From NCBI RefSeq assembly GCF_005886105.2, contig NZ_PNCO02000001.1, positions 1,051,001 through 1,115,000 on the forward strand: a stretch of 64,000 bases of DNA. Direction: 5' to 3'. Position numbers and translations under genes: made by a program. Shown here one piece after another: positions 45,120 to 54,934 of the stretch; positions within the stretch are counted from its first letter, which is position 1, and each line of letters opens with the position of its first letter. A model generated the notes under the pieces. The model was not told the origin of the DNA. It ran no database searches and saw only the letters and a program-made list of their open reading frames with translations. Source of the stretch: Pseudoalteromonas galatheae. GTDB lineage: Bacteria; Pseudomonadota; Gammaproteobacteria; Enterobacterales; Alteromonadaceae.

Positions 45120-47204
45120 ATGAATCTAATGCTTGCATCCATGCTGCAACGAGGCAGTAACGAGGTTGATATTAAAGAAAAATCCCAAGAGACGGACGCC
45201 GAGGGTTCTGAAGGTGGCTCTGGGTTTAGTGCTTTAATGGTTGAGTTAGCCGAGCAAGAGAGTGTAAGCAAGCAGGTAAAAGAGTCTGCAGATCCTGTAA
45301 CCTCAGATCTGGATGCGTCAATAGATAGCGAGGTAGCATCAGATGATGCTCCGCAGTCAGATAGTAAAGCACAAGCCTCTTCTTCTAAGCAGCAAGGCGA
45401 AGTACCCACTACTACCGTAAGCTACACTGAAAAAGGTCAGGTAGTTGTGGACAAACCGCTTCCTGACTCACCAGACAATGATTTATATGCTCAGATCAAC
45501 GCTGCAAAACAGCAAAGCACTTCATTAAGCCAAAACCCAACAGCAATTGCGCAATCAGTCAAAGAGGCATTGGGCAAAGCTTCTTCGGCTGATGAAGAGG
45601 TTGAAGCGAGCGATAATGCATCATCTCAAGAGCAGCTACAAGACGAAGCAAGTCCACTCACTCGAGGGGAAAAAGGTCAAGCTGAAAACGCCAGCACTAA
45701 AACAAGTACTTTGCTACAACAAACTGCTGCTTTGGATAGTAAAGACGCAGACGGTGAGATTGCCAAACCTTCCTTAAGGGAGAACAGCGCAGAAGCCGAA
45801 GAGCAAACGTTACAGCCTAAGCTGCAAAAGGATACTAGTACTCAAGCTATGGTTAGCAATTCAAACGAAAGACGGGAGCCAGATACTGATAAGTCAGTAG
45901 GATCTCAAGTTGAAGGTGAATCTAAAACAGTGCAATATAAAACGCCTATAACCGCGGAGAAGTTGGAGTCTGCTCAACCTGTTTCTTCATCTGAAACTAA
46001 GCAATCAGAGCAAAAGCAAATCATCTCTGAGGCTAGTGCACAAACTACGAAAGACAACAATTCAGTAGGTACAAAAAGCACTACTGATGTGCAAACCATT
46101 GTAGAAAAGTTGACCACGCAGCAACAGCAAGAATTAAAAGCTGTGATGGCTGGTAAGCTTGATATTTATGATGCATCGCCAGCTGTACAAAAAGCCGTAA
46201 CTCAGTTAATTGGTAAGGGTATTGATCTCGCAAATGTACAGCCGTTTAAAGCATTTGTGTCATCCTCTGTCGTAACACAAACCCCAACAAACATGCCGCA
46301 AGAAGCTGCTACAGATGTTAAAAATACTACCCAAGCGTCTTTTAATGTAAATGCCACGCAAGAAAAGTCTAACAATAGTGAGCAGCAGGCTGTGGTAGTT
46401 AAAGAGGGTGAGCGTGCTGAAAAAAATATAGCAGTAAATAAATTGGCTAGCGATGAAAAGTTAGCAGCAGAAAAGCAAAATTCAGAAAAACAGGGCTCGG
46501 AAAAACAAATAAGTGAAAAGTTAATTGATAAAGAGAATAGTAAGCTGATGCAAGCGGAAGCAAGCATCGCGAAAGAGGCTGGTAAAAATGAGCGTCAACC
46601 GGCCAATGTTGCAACATCGACACCTACTCCTGTTAAGCCTGAAGTCGGCAATACAAGTGCACCGCAAGACACGAACTCACTAAACCAAACGCTAAAAGAA
46701 GTTCAGCAAATTCAGCAATCTCAGCCTGCAAACCAAAGTACAGCGCAGACAAAACAAACAACAGATGCTAATCTTCAACAGGCAATTAATATTGCGCGTC
46801 AAGATGCTGCAAAAGAATTGCATCAACGAGTTGGAATGATGCTAAACCTTAACAATAAAGAAGCTGAAATTCGACTAGATCCACCTGAACTTGGCGCAAT
46901 GCAAATTCGGATAAAATCCGATGCAGAGCAGGCCCAGGTGAATATTGTGGTGCAAAATCAGCAAGCTAAAGAATTGTTAGAGCAATCTATGCCGAGGTTA
47001 AGAGAAATGTTGGCTGAGCAGGGAATTGAACTTGGCGATAGCCATATATCGCACCAGCAAGGTGGAAATACTGACTCCGAGTCACAAACTGCTGGTGGCA
47101 ATGCGAGTGGGCAGCAAACTTTAAGTGATGAACAGGGGGTTTCTGATACCCCACAACCATCGCAAAAGAGAAATACCGATTCTGCAATAGATTACTATGC
47201 CTAA
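45120..47204 (+). CDS. fliK: Hook-length control protein FliK
   Basis: FliK (694 aa) measures hook length and switches export from hook to filament substrates. About 550 residues are low complexity, rich in Gln, Ser, Ala, Lys and Glu, including a short repeat SEKQ (residues near 455-470). The conserved C-terminal domain (about 555-645) has LNLNNKEAEIRLDPPELGAM and QAKELLEQSMPRLREMLAEQ. It is longer than the enteric form (about 400 aa), consistent with a variable ruler part. Preceded by a 142-bp gap holding a sigma-54 site. Confidence 0.93.
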   Translation: MNLMLASMLQRGSNEVDIKEKSQETDAEGSEGGSGFSALMVELAEQESVSKQVKESADPVTSDLDASIDSEVASDDAPQSDSKAQASSSKQQGEVPTTTVSYTEKGQVVVDKPLPDSPDNDLYAQINAAKQQSTSLSQNPTAIAQSVKEALGKASSADEEVEASDNASSQEQLQDEASPLTRGEKGQAENASTKTSTLLQQTAALDSKDADGEIAKPSLRENSAEAEEQTLQPKLQKDTSTQAMVSNSNERREPDTDKSVGSQVEGESKTVQYKTPITAEKLESAQPVSSSETKQSEQKQIISEASAQTTKDNNSVGTKSTTDVQTIVEKLTTQQQQELKAVMAGKLDIYDASPAVQKAVTQLIGKGIDLANVQPFKAFVSSSVVTQTPTNMPQEAATDVKNTTQASFNVNATQEKSNNSEQQAVVVKEGERAEKNIAVNKLASDEKLAAEKQNSEKQGSEKQISEKLIDKENSKLMQAEASIAKEAGKNERQPANVATSTPTPVKPEVGNTSAPQDTNSLNQTLKEVQQIQQSQPANQSTAQTKQTTDANLQQAINIARQDAAKELHQRVGMMLNLNNKEAEIRLDPPELGAMQIRIKSDAEQAQVNIVVQNQQAKELLEQSMPRLREMLAEQGIELGDSHISHQQGGNTDSESQTAGGNASGQQTLSDEQGVSDTPQPSQKRNTDSAIDYYA

Positions 47205-47247
47205 CACCTGCTATTATTGTAGTTAATAAAGATCATAAGGGCTTGCT

Positions 47248-47772
47248 ATGGCTGAAGAAACCGACTTAGAAATAGAAGAAACGGGTGGCTCTAAGAAAAA
47301 GCTAATCATTATTATTGCCGCTGCGGTGTTGGTATTAGGTGGTGTTGCGGGGTTTTTCTTGTTTTCGGGCTCAGATGCGCCGGAAGAAACCCTAGCAGAA
47401 GAAACGACTGCAAGTGAAGTGAAAGCTGAGCAAGGTAGTGCTGCTGAGATGGGGAGTGCACTGTATGTTGCTATGCCTCGCCCCTTTGTTTTCAATGTAC
47501 CTGGCGCAAGTCGTGATAGAATTGTGCAGATTAAAGTACAGCTGCTGGTCCGTGGCGACGTGAATGAAGAAGTAGCAAAGAAGCACATTCCCTTAATTGA
47601 AGGTACGCTACTTGGTGTGTTTTCAACGACTACTGCTGACGAGTTAAGCACGAGTGCTGGTAAAGAAACATTGCGACTAACAGCACTCGATAAAGTCCAA
47701 GCGGCAATGGAAGAGGTTGAAGGTAGTAAAGTAATCGAGCGTGTGTTGTTTACTGGCTTTGTAATGCAATAA
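47248..47772 (+). CDS. fliL: Flagellar basal body-associated protein FliL
   Basis: FliL (174 aa) is a single-pass inner-membrane protein near the stator, affecting torque. The membrane segment is at about 22-40 (LIIIIAAAVLVLGGVAGFFL). The periplasmic domain has YVAMPRPFVFNVPG and VQIKVQLLVRGDVNEEVAKK; the C-terminus is VLFTGFVMQ, which is typical. fliM begins 10 bp after the stop. Confidence 0.95.
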   Translation: MAEETDLEIEETGGSKKKLIIIIAAAVLVLGGVAGFFLFSGSDAPEETLAEETTASEVKAEQGSAAEMGSALYVAMPRPFVFNVPGASRDRIVQIKVQLLVRGDVNEEVAKKHIPLIEGTLLGVFSTTTADELSTSAGKETLRLTALDKVQAAMEEVEGSKVIERVLFTGFVMQ

Positions 47773-47782
47773 GGTAGTATTT

Positions 47783-48877
47783 GTGAGCGATTTATTATCC
47801 CAAGACGAAATTGATGCGCTACTCCATGGTGTAGATGAAGTCGAAGAAGACGAAATCGGCGATGGTGATGACGGTGACGGTGCTGGTGCCTTACAATACG
47901 ATTTTTCGTCTCAAGATAGGATTGTGCGTGGGCGGATGCCGACGCTTGAAATCGTTAATGAACGATTTGCTCGGCATATGCGGATAAGCCTTTTCAATAT
48001 GATGCGCCGCACTGCTGAGGTATCCATCAACGGCGTACAGATGCTTAAGTTTGGCGAGTATATTCATACTTTGTTTGTTCCTACCAGTTTGAATATGGTG
48101 CGCTTTAGACCTTTAAAAGGTACTGGTCTTATAACCATGGAAGCCCGGTTGGTTTTTATCCTCGTAGACAACTTTTTTGGTGGAGATGGTCGCTATCACG
48201 CTAAGATTGAGGGGCGGGAGTTTACGCCAACGGAACGCCGTATCGTACAGATGTTACTGAAAATCATCTTTGAAGATTACAAAGAAGCTTGGGCGCCGGT
48301 GATGGATGTATCTTTTGAATACCTCGACTCCGAGGTTAACCCCGCTATGGCTAATATTGTATCGCCAACAGAAGTGGTGGTGATTAGCTCTTTTCATATT
48401 GAGCTAGATGGTGGCGGAGGTGATTTCCATATTTCGTTACCTTATTCGATGTTGGAACCTATCCGAGAGCTACTTGATGCTGGTGTGCAATCAGATACGG
48501 AAGATACAGATCTGCGTTGGAGTAAGGCGCTTCGCGATGAAATTATGGATGTGGAAGTCGAGATTTCTTCTCAACTATTAGAGGTGGACCTATCGCTTGA
48601 GCAAATAATGAAGCTTCAAGCAGGTGATGTTATTCCAGTGGAAATGCCTGAGCATGTCACCGTTTTCGTAGAAGAATTACCAACCTTTAGAGCTAAAATG
48701 GGCCGTTCTCGCGATAATGTAGCTTTACAGATCAGTGAAAAAATTAAACGTCCAGAATCAGTGAAATCTGAGCTGCATGTGTTTACCAAAGGTGGTAAAA
48801 AGCTCGATTCGGATGCTGAGCTGGCAGAATTAGAAGAAGATCTACACCTTTCCGAAGGTGTGGATTTAGATTGGTAG
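47783..48877 (+). CDS. fliM: Flagellar motor switch protein FliM
   Basis: FliM (364 aa) binds CheY-P and passes the switching signal to FliG. The N-terminal CheY-binding peptide is LLSQDEIDALLHGV. The middle domain has LEIVNERFARHMRISLFNMM and NGVQMLKFGEYIHTLFVPTS; the C-terminal SpoA domain includes VEISSQLLEVDLSLEQIMKL. The start is GTG at 47783 with an AAGGTAG site upstream; no ATG alternative keeps the binding peptide. Confidence 0.97.
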   Translation: MSDLLSQDEIDALLHGVDEVEEDEIGDGDDGDGAGALQYDFSSQDRIVRGRMPTLEIVNERFARHMRISLFNMMRRTAEVSINGVQMLKFGEYIHTLFVPTSLNMVRFRPLKGTGLITMEARLVFILVDNFFGGDGRYHAKIEGREFTPTERRIVQMLLKIIFEDYKEAWAPVMDVSFEYLDSEVNPAMANIVSPTEVVVISSFHIELDGGGGDFHISLPYSMLEPIRELLDAGVQSDTEDTDLRWSKALRDEIMDVEVEISSQLLEVDLSLEQIMKLQAGDVIPVEMPEHVTVFVEELPTFRAKMGRSRDNVALQISEKIKRPESVKSELHVFTKGGKKLDSDAELAELEEDLHLSEGVDLDW

Positions 48878-48949
48878 TCGCGAGGTTGAAAAAGCCATAT
48901 CGCGAAACTAATTATGGAAAACAAATTAACTTAATCAGGTAGTAATCCA

Positions 48950-49348
48950 ATGAGCGATGATCAAGATACTATGGACGAATGGGCAGCAGCACTAGCTGAA
49001 GCCGAGGGTGCCGAAGGTGACAGTGAGCCAGCAGTTGCAGAGTTAGATGAACTCAAAGATTCAGCGCCTGCATTATCGTCAGATGAAAAACGTAAACTAG
49101 ATACAATTTTAGACATCCCGGTGACTATTTCTATGGAAGTAGGCCGTTCTAAAATTAATATTCGTAACTTATTGCAGCTAAATCAAGGCTCTGTCGTTGA
49201 GCTTGACCGTGTAGCCGGTGAACCGTTAGATGTGCTGGTTAATGGCACACTGATAGCGCACGGTGAAGTGGTAGTAGTAAACGATAAGTTTGGTATTCGC
49301 TTAACAGACGTTATTAGTCAGGTTGAGCGTATTAAAAAGCTACGTTAA
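48950..49348 (+). CDS. fliN: Flagellar motor switch protein FliN
   Basis: FliN (132 aa) forms the base of the C ring. The C-terminal SpoA domain (about 50-130) reads LDTILDIPVTISMEVGRSKI, then NIRNLLQLNQGSVVELDRVA and VNDKFGIRLTDVISQVERIK. The N-terminal part is acidic, as usual in gammaproteobacteria. The fliO start overlaps its stop. Confidence 0.97.
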   Translation: MSDDQDTMDEWAAALAEAEGAEGDSEPAVAELDELKDSAPALSSDEKRKLDTILDIPVTISMEVGRSKINIRNLLQLNQGSVVELDRVAGEPLDVLVNGTLIAHGEVVVVNDKFGIRLTDVISQVERIKKLR

Positions 49349-49806
49349 TGCGTTGGGGTTGGCATATAGCTGTGTACGGTATTGCTGTTCATGCAAGCAC
49401 TGCCACTGCAACAATTTCAGAGGCAGTTTCAAAACCTTCTGTGGGGGCTGGTAGCTCGGGGTTGAGTGCCGAGTTACTGTCCATGGGATTGTCTTTGATG
49501 TTGGTTATCCTACTCATTTTGGGTTTAGCGTTCGTTTTAAAGCGCTTAAACCCTAACATAGTAAACCAAAAAGACTTTAAAGTTATCCGTAGTATATCGC
49601 TCGGTACGAAAGAACGTTTACTGGTAATAGAGTTGGATGATAAACAGCATTTACTCGGCGTAACACCTAATAATATCAACTACCTATATCAGTTAGAAAC
49701 ACCACTAGATGATGTTGGCAGAACGCCATTTGCAAATGAGTTACAAAAGTTTTTAGCGGGCAAAGGGAAAGTTGCCAATAACCATAATAAGAAAAATCAT
49801 GATTAG
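49348..49806 (+). CDS. fliO: Flagellar export protein FliO
   Basis: FliO (152 aa) helps assemble the FliP pore ring. It has an N-terminal signal-like segment, a membrane helix at about 40-62 ([20 protein letters not shown]) and a cytoplasmic domain with [20 protein letters not shown]. This family varies strongly; assignment comes from topology and position between fliN and fliP. Start ATG overlaps the fliN stop (TAATG). Confidence 0.92.
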   Translation: MRWGWHIAVYGIAVHASTATATISEAVSKPSVGAGSSGLSAELLSMGLSLMLVILLILGLAFVLKRLNPNIVNQKDFKVIRSISLGTKERLLVIELDDKQHLLGVTPNNINYLYQLETPLDDVGRTPFANELQKFLAGKGKVANNHNKKNHD

Positions 49807-50536
49807 ATTACTGATACTCTGTTTATTACTGTTTTCTGGGGTAGCTTCTGCGGAAGGGATAGAAGCAATAAACGTAACAACAAACCCTGATGGTTCTCAA
49901 GAGTACTCAGTAACACTCCAAGTGCTCGCCATTATGACAGCGCTGAGTTTCATTCCTGCAGCTGTTATCATGATGACTTCGTTTACACGCATTATTGTTG
50001 TGTTGGCAATTTTAAGGCAAGCAATTGGCCTTCAGCAGTCTCCGTCAAATCAGATCTTACTCGGCCTAACGCTATTTCTAACATTATTTATTATGGCGCC
50101 TATCTTTTCACAAATAAATGCTCAGGCGGTACAGCCGTATATAAAGGAAGAGATCACTTCAATACAGGCACTTGAGCGCGCTAAAGAACCTATGAAAGCT
50201 TTCATGCTGTCACAAACTCGGATTAAGGATCTTGAAACCTTTGCCAAAATAGCAGGATATGACAAGCTTGATAGCCCTGAAGACACGCCATTTATCGTGA
50301 TTATACCGGCATTCGTTACATCGGAGCTGCAAACTGCTTTTATTATTGGCTTTATGTTCTTTATTCCATTTTTGATAGTTGACTTAGTTGTCGCCAGTGT
50401 CTTGATGGCAATGGGTATGATGATGTTATCCCCAATGATAGTGTCCTTACCGTTTAAGATCATGCTCTTTGTGCTTGTCGATGGCTGGAGTCTTGTAATG
50501 GGAACGCTCGCAAGAAGCTTTGGACTGGGGGTGTGA
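49799..50536 (+). CDS. fliP: Flagellar export gate protein FliP
   Basis: FliP (245 aa) is a core pore subunit of the export gate. It has a cleavable signal ([20 protein letters not shown]) and several membrane segments; motifs include [40 protein letters not shown] and [20 protein letters not shown]. An upstream in-frame TTG (49772) would add nine residues, but the ATG at 49799 gives the canonical signal peptide; it overlaps fliO by 8 bp. Confidence 0.96.
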   Translation: MIRLLILCLLLFSGVASAEGIEAINVTTNPDGSQEYSVTLQVLAIMTALSFIPAAVIMMTSFTRIIVVLAILRQAIGLQQSPSNQILLGLTLFLTLFIMAPIFSQINAQAVQPYIKEEITSIQALERAKEPMKAFMLSQTRIKDLETFAKIAGYDKLDSPEDTPFIVIIPAFVTSELQTAFIIGFMFFIPFLIVDLVVASVLMAMGMMMLSPMIVSLPFKIMLFVLVDGWSLVMGTLARSFGLGV

Positions 50537-50537
50537 T

Positions 50538-50807
50538 GTGGAACCAGAAGTCTTTGTCGATATCTTAAGCGATGCGTTGTTCTTAGTTATTAAATTGGTG
50601 TCTGCGATAGTTGTCCCAGGGCTTTTAATTGGCTTAGTTGTTGCTGTGTTTCAAGCTGCGACGTCAATTAACGAACAAACATTAAGCTTTTTACCTCGCC
50701 TAATTATCACTATTTTTGCGTTGATCGTTGGTGGCCATTGGCTTACTCAGGAGCTCATGGACTATTTTACCTCCTTGATAATGCGTATTCCTGAAATTGC
50801 AGGCTAA
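50538..50807 (+). CDS. fliQ: Flagellar export gate protein FliQ
   Basis: FliQ (89 aa, normal length) is a small two-helix membrane protein of the export gate. It reads EPEVFVDILSDALFLVIKLV, then PGLLIGLVVAVFQAATSINE and TLSFLPRLI. The start is GTG at 50538 with GGGGG (50526-50530) upstream. A start at 50520 (ATG) would add six residues overlapping fliP and is less likely. Confidence 0.94.
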   Translation: MEPEVFVDILSDALFLVIKLVSAIVVPGLLIGLVVAVFQAATSINEQTLSFLPRLIITIFALIVGGHWLTQELMDYFTSLIMRIPEIAG

Positions 50808-50809
50808 CC

Positions 50810-51589
50810 ATGGAGTTCACCTTTGCGGTAATCATGCAATGGCTGAGTGATTTCTTACTGCCATTGGTGAGAATAAGTTCAATGATCATGGTAATGGCTG
50901 GTCTTGGGGCTCAGAGCGTCCCTGCTAGAATTAAGTTTGCGCTTGCTGTTGTTGTGACCTTTGCCGTAGTGCCTGTTTTGCCCAAATCAGAGTTTACTGA
51001 TTTGTTCTCCTTTTCGATGATTTTAGTTGTTATTCAGGAGCTTATTACAGGGGTTGCTATTGGCTTTGGTTCATTGCTACTGCTGAATACTTTTATTATT
51101 GCCGGGCAAATACTTGCGATGCAAACAGGTCTTGGCTTTGCCTCGGTTGTAGATCCTGCAAACGGATTAAGTGTACCTGCTGTTGGTCAATTTTATTTGA
51201 TTTTGGCGACATTACTGTTTTTTGTTTATAACGGTCATCTAATGATGATACAAATGGTGGTGTATAGTTTTGAGAGCTTTCCCATCGCCGGTAACTGGTG
51301 GGCGGTGGACAACTTCTGGCGAATAGTTAATTGGGGGGGGTGGATGTTCTCTACGGCTCTTGCCCTTGCATTGGCTCCGCTAACTGCAATGTTGATTATC
51401 AATATTTCATTTGGGATCATGACTCGAGCCGCGCCTCAGATGAACATTTTCTCTGTTGGGTTTGCATTTACCTTAGTTGCAGGGCTTACCATTATTTGGG
51501 CGACGCTAGGAAATTTCTTAGCACAGTTTGAGTTTCAATGGCTTAAAATGATAGAGCTGATGTGCGACCTAATTGGGTGCACGGTATAG
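50810..51589 (+). CDS. fliR: Flagellar export gate protein FliR
   Basis: FliR (259 aa) completes the FliPQR pore. It is very hydrophobic with about six membrane segments; VRISSMIMVMAGLGAQSVPA, LITGVAIGFGSLLLLNTFII and GFASVVDPANG are family features (the last is typically SVDPQ/SMDP). It begins 2 bp after fliQ and flhB follows after 9 bp. Confidence 0.95.
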   Translation: MEFTFAVIMQWLSDFLLPLVRISSMIMVMAGLGAQSVPARIKFALAVVVTFAVVPVLPKSEFTDLFSFSMILVVIQELITGVAIGFGSLLLLNTFIIAGQILAMQTGLGFASVVDPANGLSVPAVGQFYLILATLLFFVYNGHLMMIQMVVYSFESFPIAGNWWAVDNFWRIVNWGGWMFSTALALALAPLTAMLIINISFGIMTRAAPQMNIFSVGFAFTLVAGLTIIWATLGNFLAQFEFQWLKMIELMCDLIGCTV

Positions 51590-51598
51590 GAGTCTGAG

Positions 51599-52729
51599 AT
51601 GGCAGAAGATTCCGGTCAAGAGCGCACCGAAGAACCGACCTCGAAGAAAATAGATGACGCTCGGAAAAAAGGTCAAGTAGCCCGTTCAAAGGAACTAGGA
51701 ACGACCTTTGTTCTACTATTTTCCGCCATCGCCTTATTGATGTATGGCCCAGGAATAGGTAAGGGGTTATATAATGTCATGGGGCGAATGCTTACACTGA
51801 ACCGCAACGAAACCTACGACACAACAAAAATGTTCGCAGTATGGGCAGAGATTGCTTCAGAATTAATATTTCCGATGGCGATGTTTGTTTTAATAATTGC
51901 AATAGCAGGTGTCGTTGGAAACACTTTACTTGGAGGCTTTAACTTTTCTTGGCAAGCGGCTGCCCCAAAAGCGAGTAAAATGTCGCCAATGAAAGGGATT
52001 AAACGAATGTTGGGCCCTCAAGCTGCGATTGAACTATTAAAGTCAATTCTCAAATTTGTGTTAGTTGCAGGCTTTGCCATTTTGCTTATCAATATGTATT
52101 TTGAAGAAATATTGCATTTGAGTATCGAGCAAATCCCATCAAGTATAGAGCATGCGCTAGAAATTATCGCTTGGATGTTCTTAGCGCTTAGTTGCACCAT
52201 GATTATTATTTCAGCGATTGATGCCCCTTATCAAAGTTATAATCACCATAAGCAGCTCAAAATGACGCTGCAAGAAGTCAAAGATGAATATAAAAACTCA
52301 GAAGGTGATCCGCAAATAAAAGCACGGATCCGTCGTACGCAAAGAGAAATGTCACAGCGGCGTATGATGCAAGATGTGCCAGATGCAGATGTTGTCGTTA
52401 CTAACCCTACTCATTATTCCGTTGCCTTAAAATACGATACCGAACGAGCGGGGGCGCCTATTGTTATTGCTAAGGGTGTTGATGAGCTCGCGATGCAGAT
52501 TCGAAAAATAGCGAAAGGTAGAGATGTGCCCATTGTTGAGTCGCCAGTGTTAACTCGCTCGCTTTATCACACGACCGAGGTGGGAGATCAAATTCCTGAG
52601 AAGTTATTCACAGCGGTCGCTCAGGTGCTTGCTTACGTATTTCAGCTCAATCGTTTCAAAAAGGGTAAGGGGAAAAGGCCTACGGCACTTAGCAGTAATT
52701 TACCTATCCCTGATGATTTAAAACATTAA
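51599..52729 (+). CDS. flhB: Flagellar export switch protein FlhB
   Basis: FlhB (376 aa) sets substrate specificity; it self-cleaves at the NPTH site, here Asn269-Pro270 in VVTNPTHYSVALKYD. The N-terminal EDSGQERTEEPTSKKIDDAR and KGQVARSKEL are family motifs, followed by four membrane segments and the cytoplasmic tail. All catalytic features are present. A gap of 83 bp with a sigma-54 site separates it from flhA. Confidence 0.97.
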   Translation: MAEDSGQERTEEPTSKKIDDARKKGQVARSKELGTTFVLLFSAIALLMYGPGIGKGLYNVMGRMLTLNRNETYDTTKMFAVWAEIASELIFPMAMFVLIIAIAGVVGNTLLGGFNFSWQAAAPKASKMSPMKGIKRMLGPQAAIELLKSILKFVLVAGFAILLINMYFEEILHLSIEQIPSSIEHALEIIAWMFLALSCTMIIISAIDAPYQSYNHHKQLKMTLQEVKDEYKNSEGDPQIKARIRRTQREMSQRRMMQDVPDADVVVTNPTHYSVALKYDTERAGAPIVIAKGVDELAMQIRKIAKGRDVPIVESPVLTRSLYHTTEVGDQIPEKLFTAVAQVLAYVFQLNRFKKGKGKRPTALSSNLPIPDDLKH

Positions 52730-52758
52730 AGGTCGCTTCTATAGAATCAGTAATTTAT

Positions 52759-52774
52759 TGGAATACATATTGCA
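52759..52774 (+). promoter_or_regulatory. Sigma-54 promoter of the flhA operon
   Basis: TGGAAT-N5-TTGCA has GG (52760-52761) and GC (52772-52773) separated by 10 nt with a perfect -12. It lies 39 bp before flhA and would drive flhA-flhF-flhG-fliA and possibly the che genes. Confidence 0.7.
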
Positions 52775-52812
52775 GTAGTTGCTGTGTGTCAATTTTTTGC
52801 TTGTGTTAAGTT

Positions 52813-54915
52813 ATGGAATTTAAAGCGGTTTTACAACAACTCAATCGAGATAAAAAAGAATATGCTAAGGGTGTTGGTACTCCTTTGTTGGTACTTGCAG
52901 CACTCGGTATGGTTATTTTGCCATTGCCGCCTTTTTTGCTCGATATTCTATTTTCCTTCAACATTGCACTAGCGCTTGTGGTGCTATTGGTGACCGTTTA
53001 TACGTTAAAGCCACTTGAATTTGGCATGTTTCCAGCGGTGCTACTGATCGCCACAATCATGCGATTGGCACTCAATGTCGCAAGTACCCGAGTCGTGTTA
53101 CTTGAAGGTCATAATGGTGGCGATGCTGCCGGTAAAGTGATTGAGGCCTTTGGTAGTGTCGTGATTGGTGGTAACTATGCTGTTGGTTTAGTTGTATTCC
53201 TGATCCTTATAATTATTAACTTTGTTGTAATTACCAAAGGTGCGGGCCGTATTTCTGAGGTATCCGCACGTTTTACCCTTGATGCTATGCCTGGTAAACA
53301 AATGGCTATCGACGCGGACTTAAACGCTGGATTTATCTCTGCGGATGACGCTAGAGCTCGTCGTGAAGAAGTGACTAGAGAAGCCGATTTTTACGGTTCA
53401 ATGGATGGTGCAAGCAAATTCGTTAAGGGTGATGCTATTGCAGGTATCGTGATCCTTGCCATCAATATAATAGGTGGCCTGTTCGTTGGGATGATCCAGC
53501 ATGATTTAAGCTTTGGTCATGCGATGGAAGTATATACCATGTTGACTATCGGTGATGGTCTGGTCGCGCAAATTCCTTCTCTCTTACTTTCAATAGGTAC
53601 TGCAATTGTCGTAACGCGTCAAAATGAATCGCACAACATGGGTGATCAGTTTAAGAACCAACTGGGTAATGAAAAGTCGCTGGCTATTGCTTCAGGTATT
53701 TTGATCACTATGGGACTCGTCCCGGGCATGCCACATGTTGCCTTTTTAGGCTTGGGTGTTTTACTTGGTTATATTGCCTATTACACGAATCAACAAAAGA
53801 AAAAAGCTGAGATTGAAAAAGCGGAGCAAGCTGCGAAAGGACCTTCCGCAAAAGGTGGTCAACAGCAGGAACAAAAAGAACTTGGTTGGGACGATGTACA
53901 ACCAGTTGATGTGATAGGATTAGAGGTCGGTTATCGCCTCATTCCTCTGGTTGACCAAGCTCAAGGCGGTGAGCTTCTCAGTCGCATTAAAGGGGTGCGT
54001 AAAAAGCTTTCTCAGGAACTTGGCTTTTTGGTACCACCTGTGCATATTCGCGATAATTTAGAGCTGGATCCGAATGCCTACAACATTACTTTAATGGGAG
54101 TTGGCTCGGGGACTGGCGAACTAAAGCATGGAGACGAACTTGCAATTAATCCAGGTCAAGTGTTTGGACCGATTAAAGGCATTGAGACGAAAGATCCTGC
54201 ATTTGGCTTAGATGCGGTTTGGATCAAGCCAGACCAAAAGGATGAAGCGCATTCACTTGGCTACACAGTAGTAGACGCTGCAACTGTGGTGGCAACACAT
54301 ATTAGCCAATTATTAACGAATAATGCGTCACTACTTCTTGGGCATGAAGAAGTACAAAATTTATTAGACATGCTAGCGAAAAGTCACCCACGATTGGTTG
54401 AAGGCTTAGTGCCAGATATTTTACCGCTTACTACCGTAGTAAAAGTATTACAAAACCTCCTTAACGAAGGCGTTGCGATTCGAGATATGCGTTCGATTGT
54501 GCAAACCTTAGTTGAGTATGGCCCACGTAGCCAAGACCCAGATGTACTAACTGCTGCAGTGAGAATTTCACTGCGTCGATTAATAGTCCAAGATGCAGTT
54601 GGGAGCGAAGAAGAAATCCCTGTCATAACATTGGCGCCTGAGTTGGAACAGATGTTGCATCAGTCACTTCAGAACGCAGGTGATGAGGGGGCAGGTATTG
54701 AACCTGGCTTGGCTGAGAGGCTTCAAGAATCATTAAGAGAAGCACATCACAACCAAGAAATGCTAGGGGAGCCGTCCATCTTATTAACCTCAGGTATGTT
54801 GAGAAGTGTGCTGTCTCGATTTGTTAAGCATACAATTCCAGGGCTTCGAGTGATGTCATATCAAGAAGTACCAGAAGAAAGACAAATCAAGATAGTGAGC
54901 TCGGTTGGACAATAG
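52813..54915 (+). CDS. flhA: Flagellar export gate protein FlhA
   Basis: FlhA (700 aa) is the export gate and docking platform. About eight membrane segments lie in the first 330 residues; FHIPEP-family motifs include ATIMRLALNVASTRVVLLEG, VVITKGAGRISEVSARFTLD and AMPGKQMAIDADLNAG. The cytoplasmic domain (about 355-700) has LEVGYRLIPLVD and GHEEVQNLLDML. A small Gln/Lys-rich linker occurs at about 335-358. flhF follows after 19 bp. Confidence 0.97.
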   Translation: MEFKAVLQQLNRDKKEYAKGVGTPLLVLAALGMVILPLPPFLLDILFSFNIALALVVLLVTVYTLKPLEFGMFPAVLLIATIMRLALNVASTRVVLLEGHNGGDAAGKVIEAFGSVVIGGNYAVGLVVFLILIIINFVVITKGAGRISEVSARFTLDAMPGKQMAIDADLNAGFISADDARARREEVTREADFYGSMDGASKFVKGDAIAGIVILAINIIGGLFVGMIQHDLSFGHAMEVYTMLTIGDGLVAQIPSLLLSIGTAIVVTRQNESHNMGDQFKNQLGNEKSLAIASGILITMGLVPGMPHVAFLGLGVLLGYIAYYTNQQKKKAEIEKAEQAAKGPSAKGGQQQEQKELGWDDVQPVDVIGLEVGYRLIPLVDQAQGGELLSRIKGVRKKLSQELGFLVPPVHIRDNLELDPNAYNITLMGVGSGTGELKHGDELAINPGQVFGPIKGIETKDPAFGLDAVWIKPDQKDEAHSLGYTVVDAATVVATHISQLLTNNASLLLGHEEVQNLLDMLAKSHPRLVEGLVPDILPLTTVVKVLQNLLNEGVAIRDMRSIVQTLVEYGPRSQDPDVLTAAVRISLRRLIVQDAVGSEEEIPVITLAPELEQMLHQSLQNAGDEGAGIEPGLAERLQESLREAHHNQEMLGEPSILLTSGMLRSVLSRFVKHTIPGLRVMSYQEVPEERQIKIVSSVGQ

Positions 54916-54934
54916 AGGATAAAGGGGCTGTAAC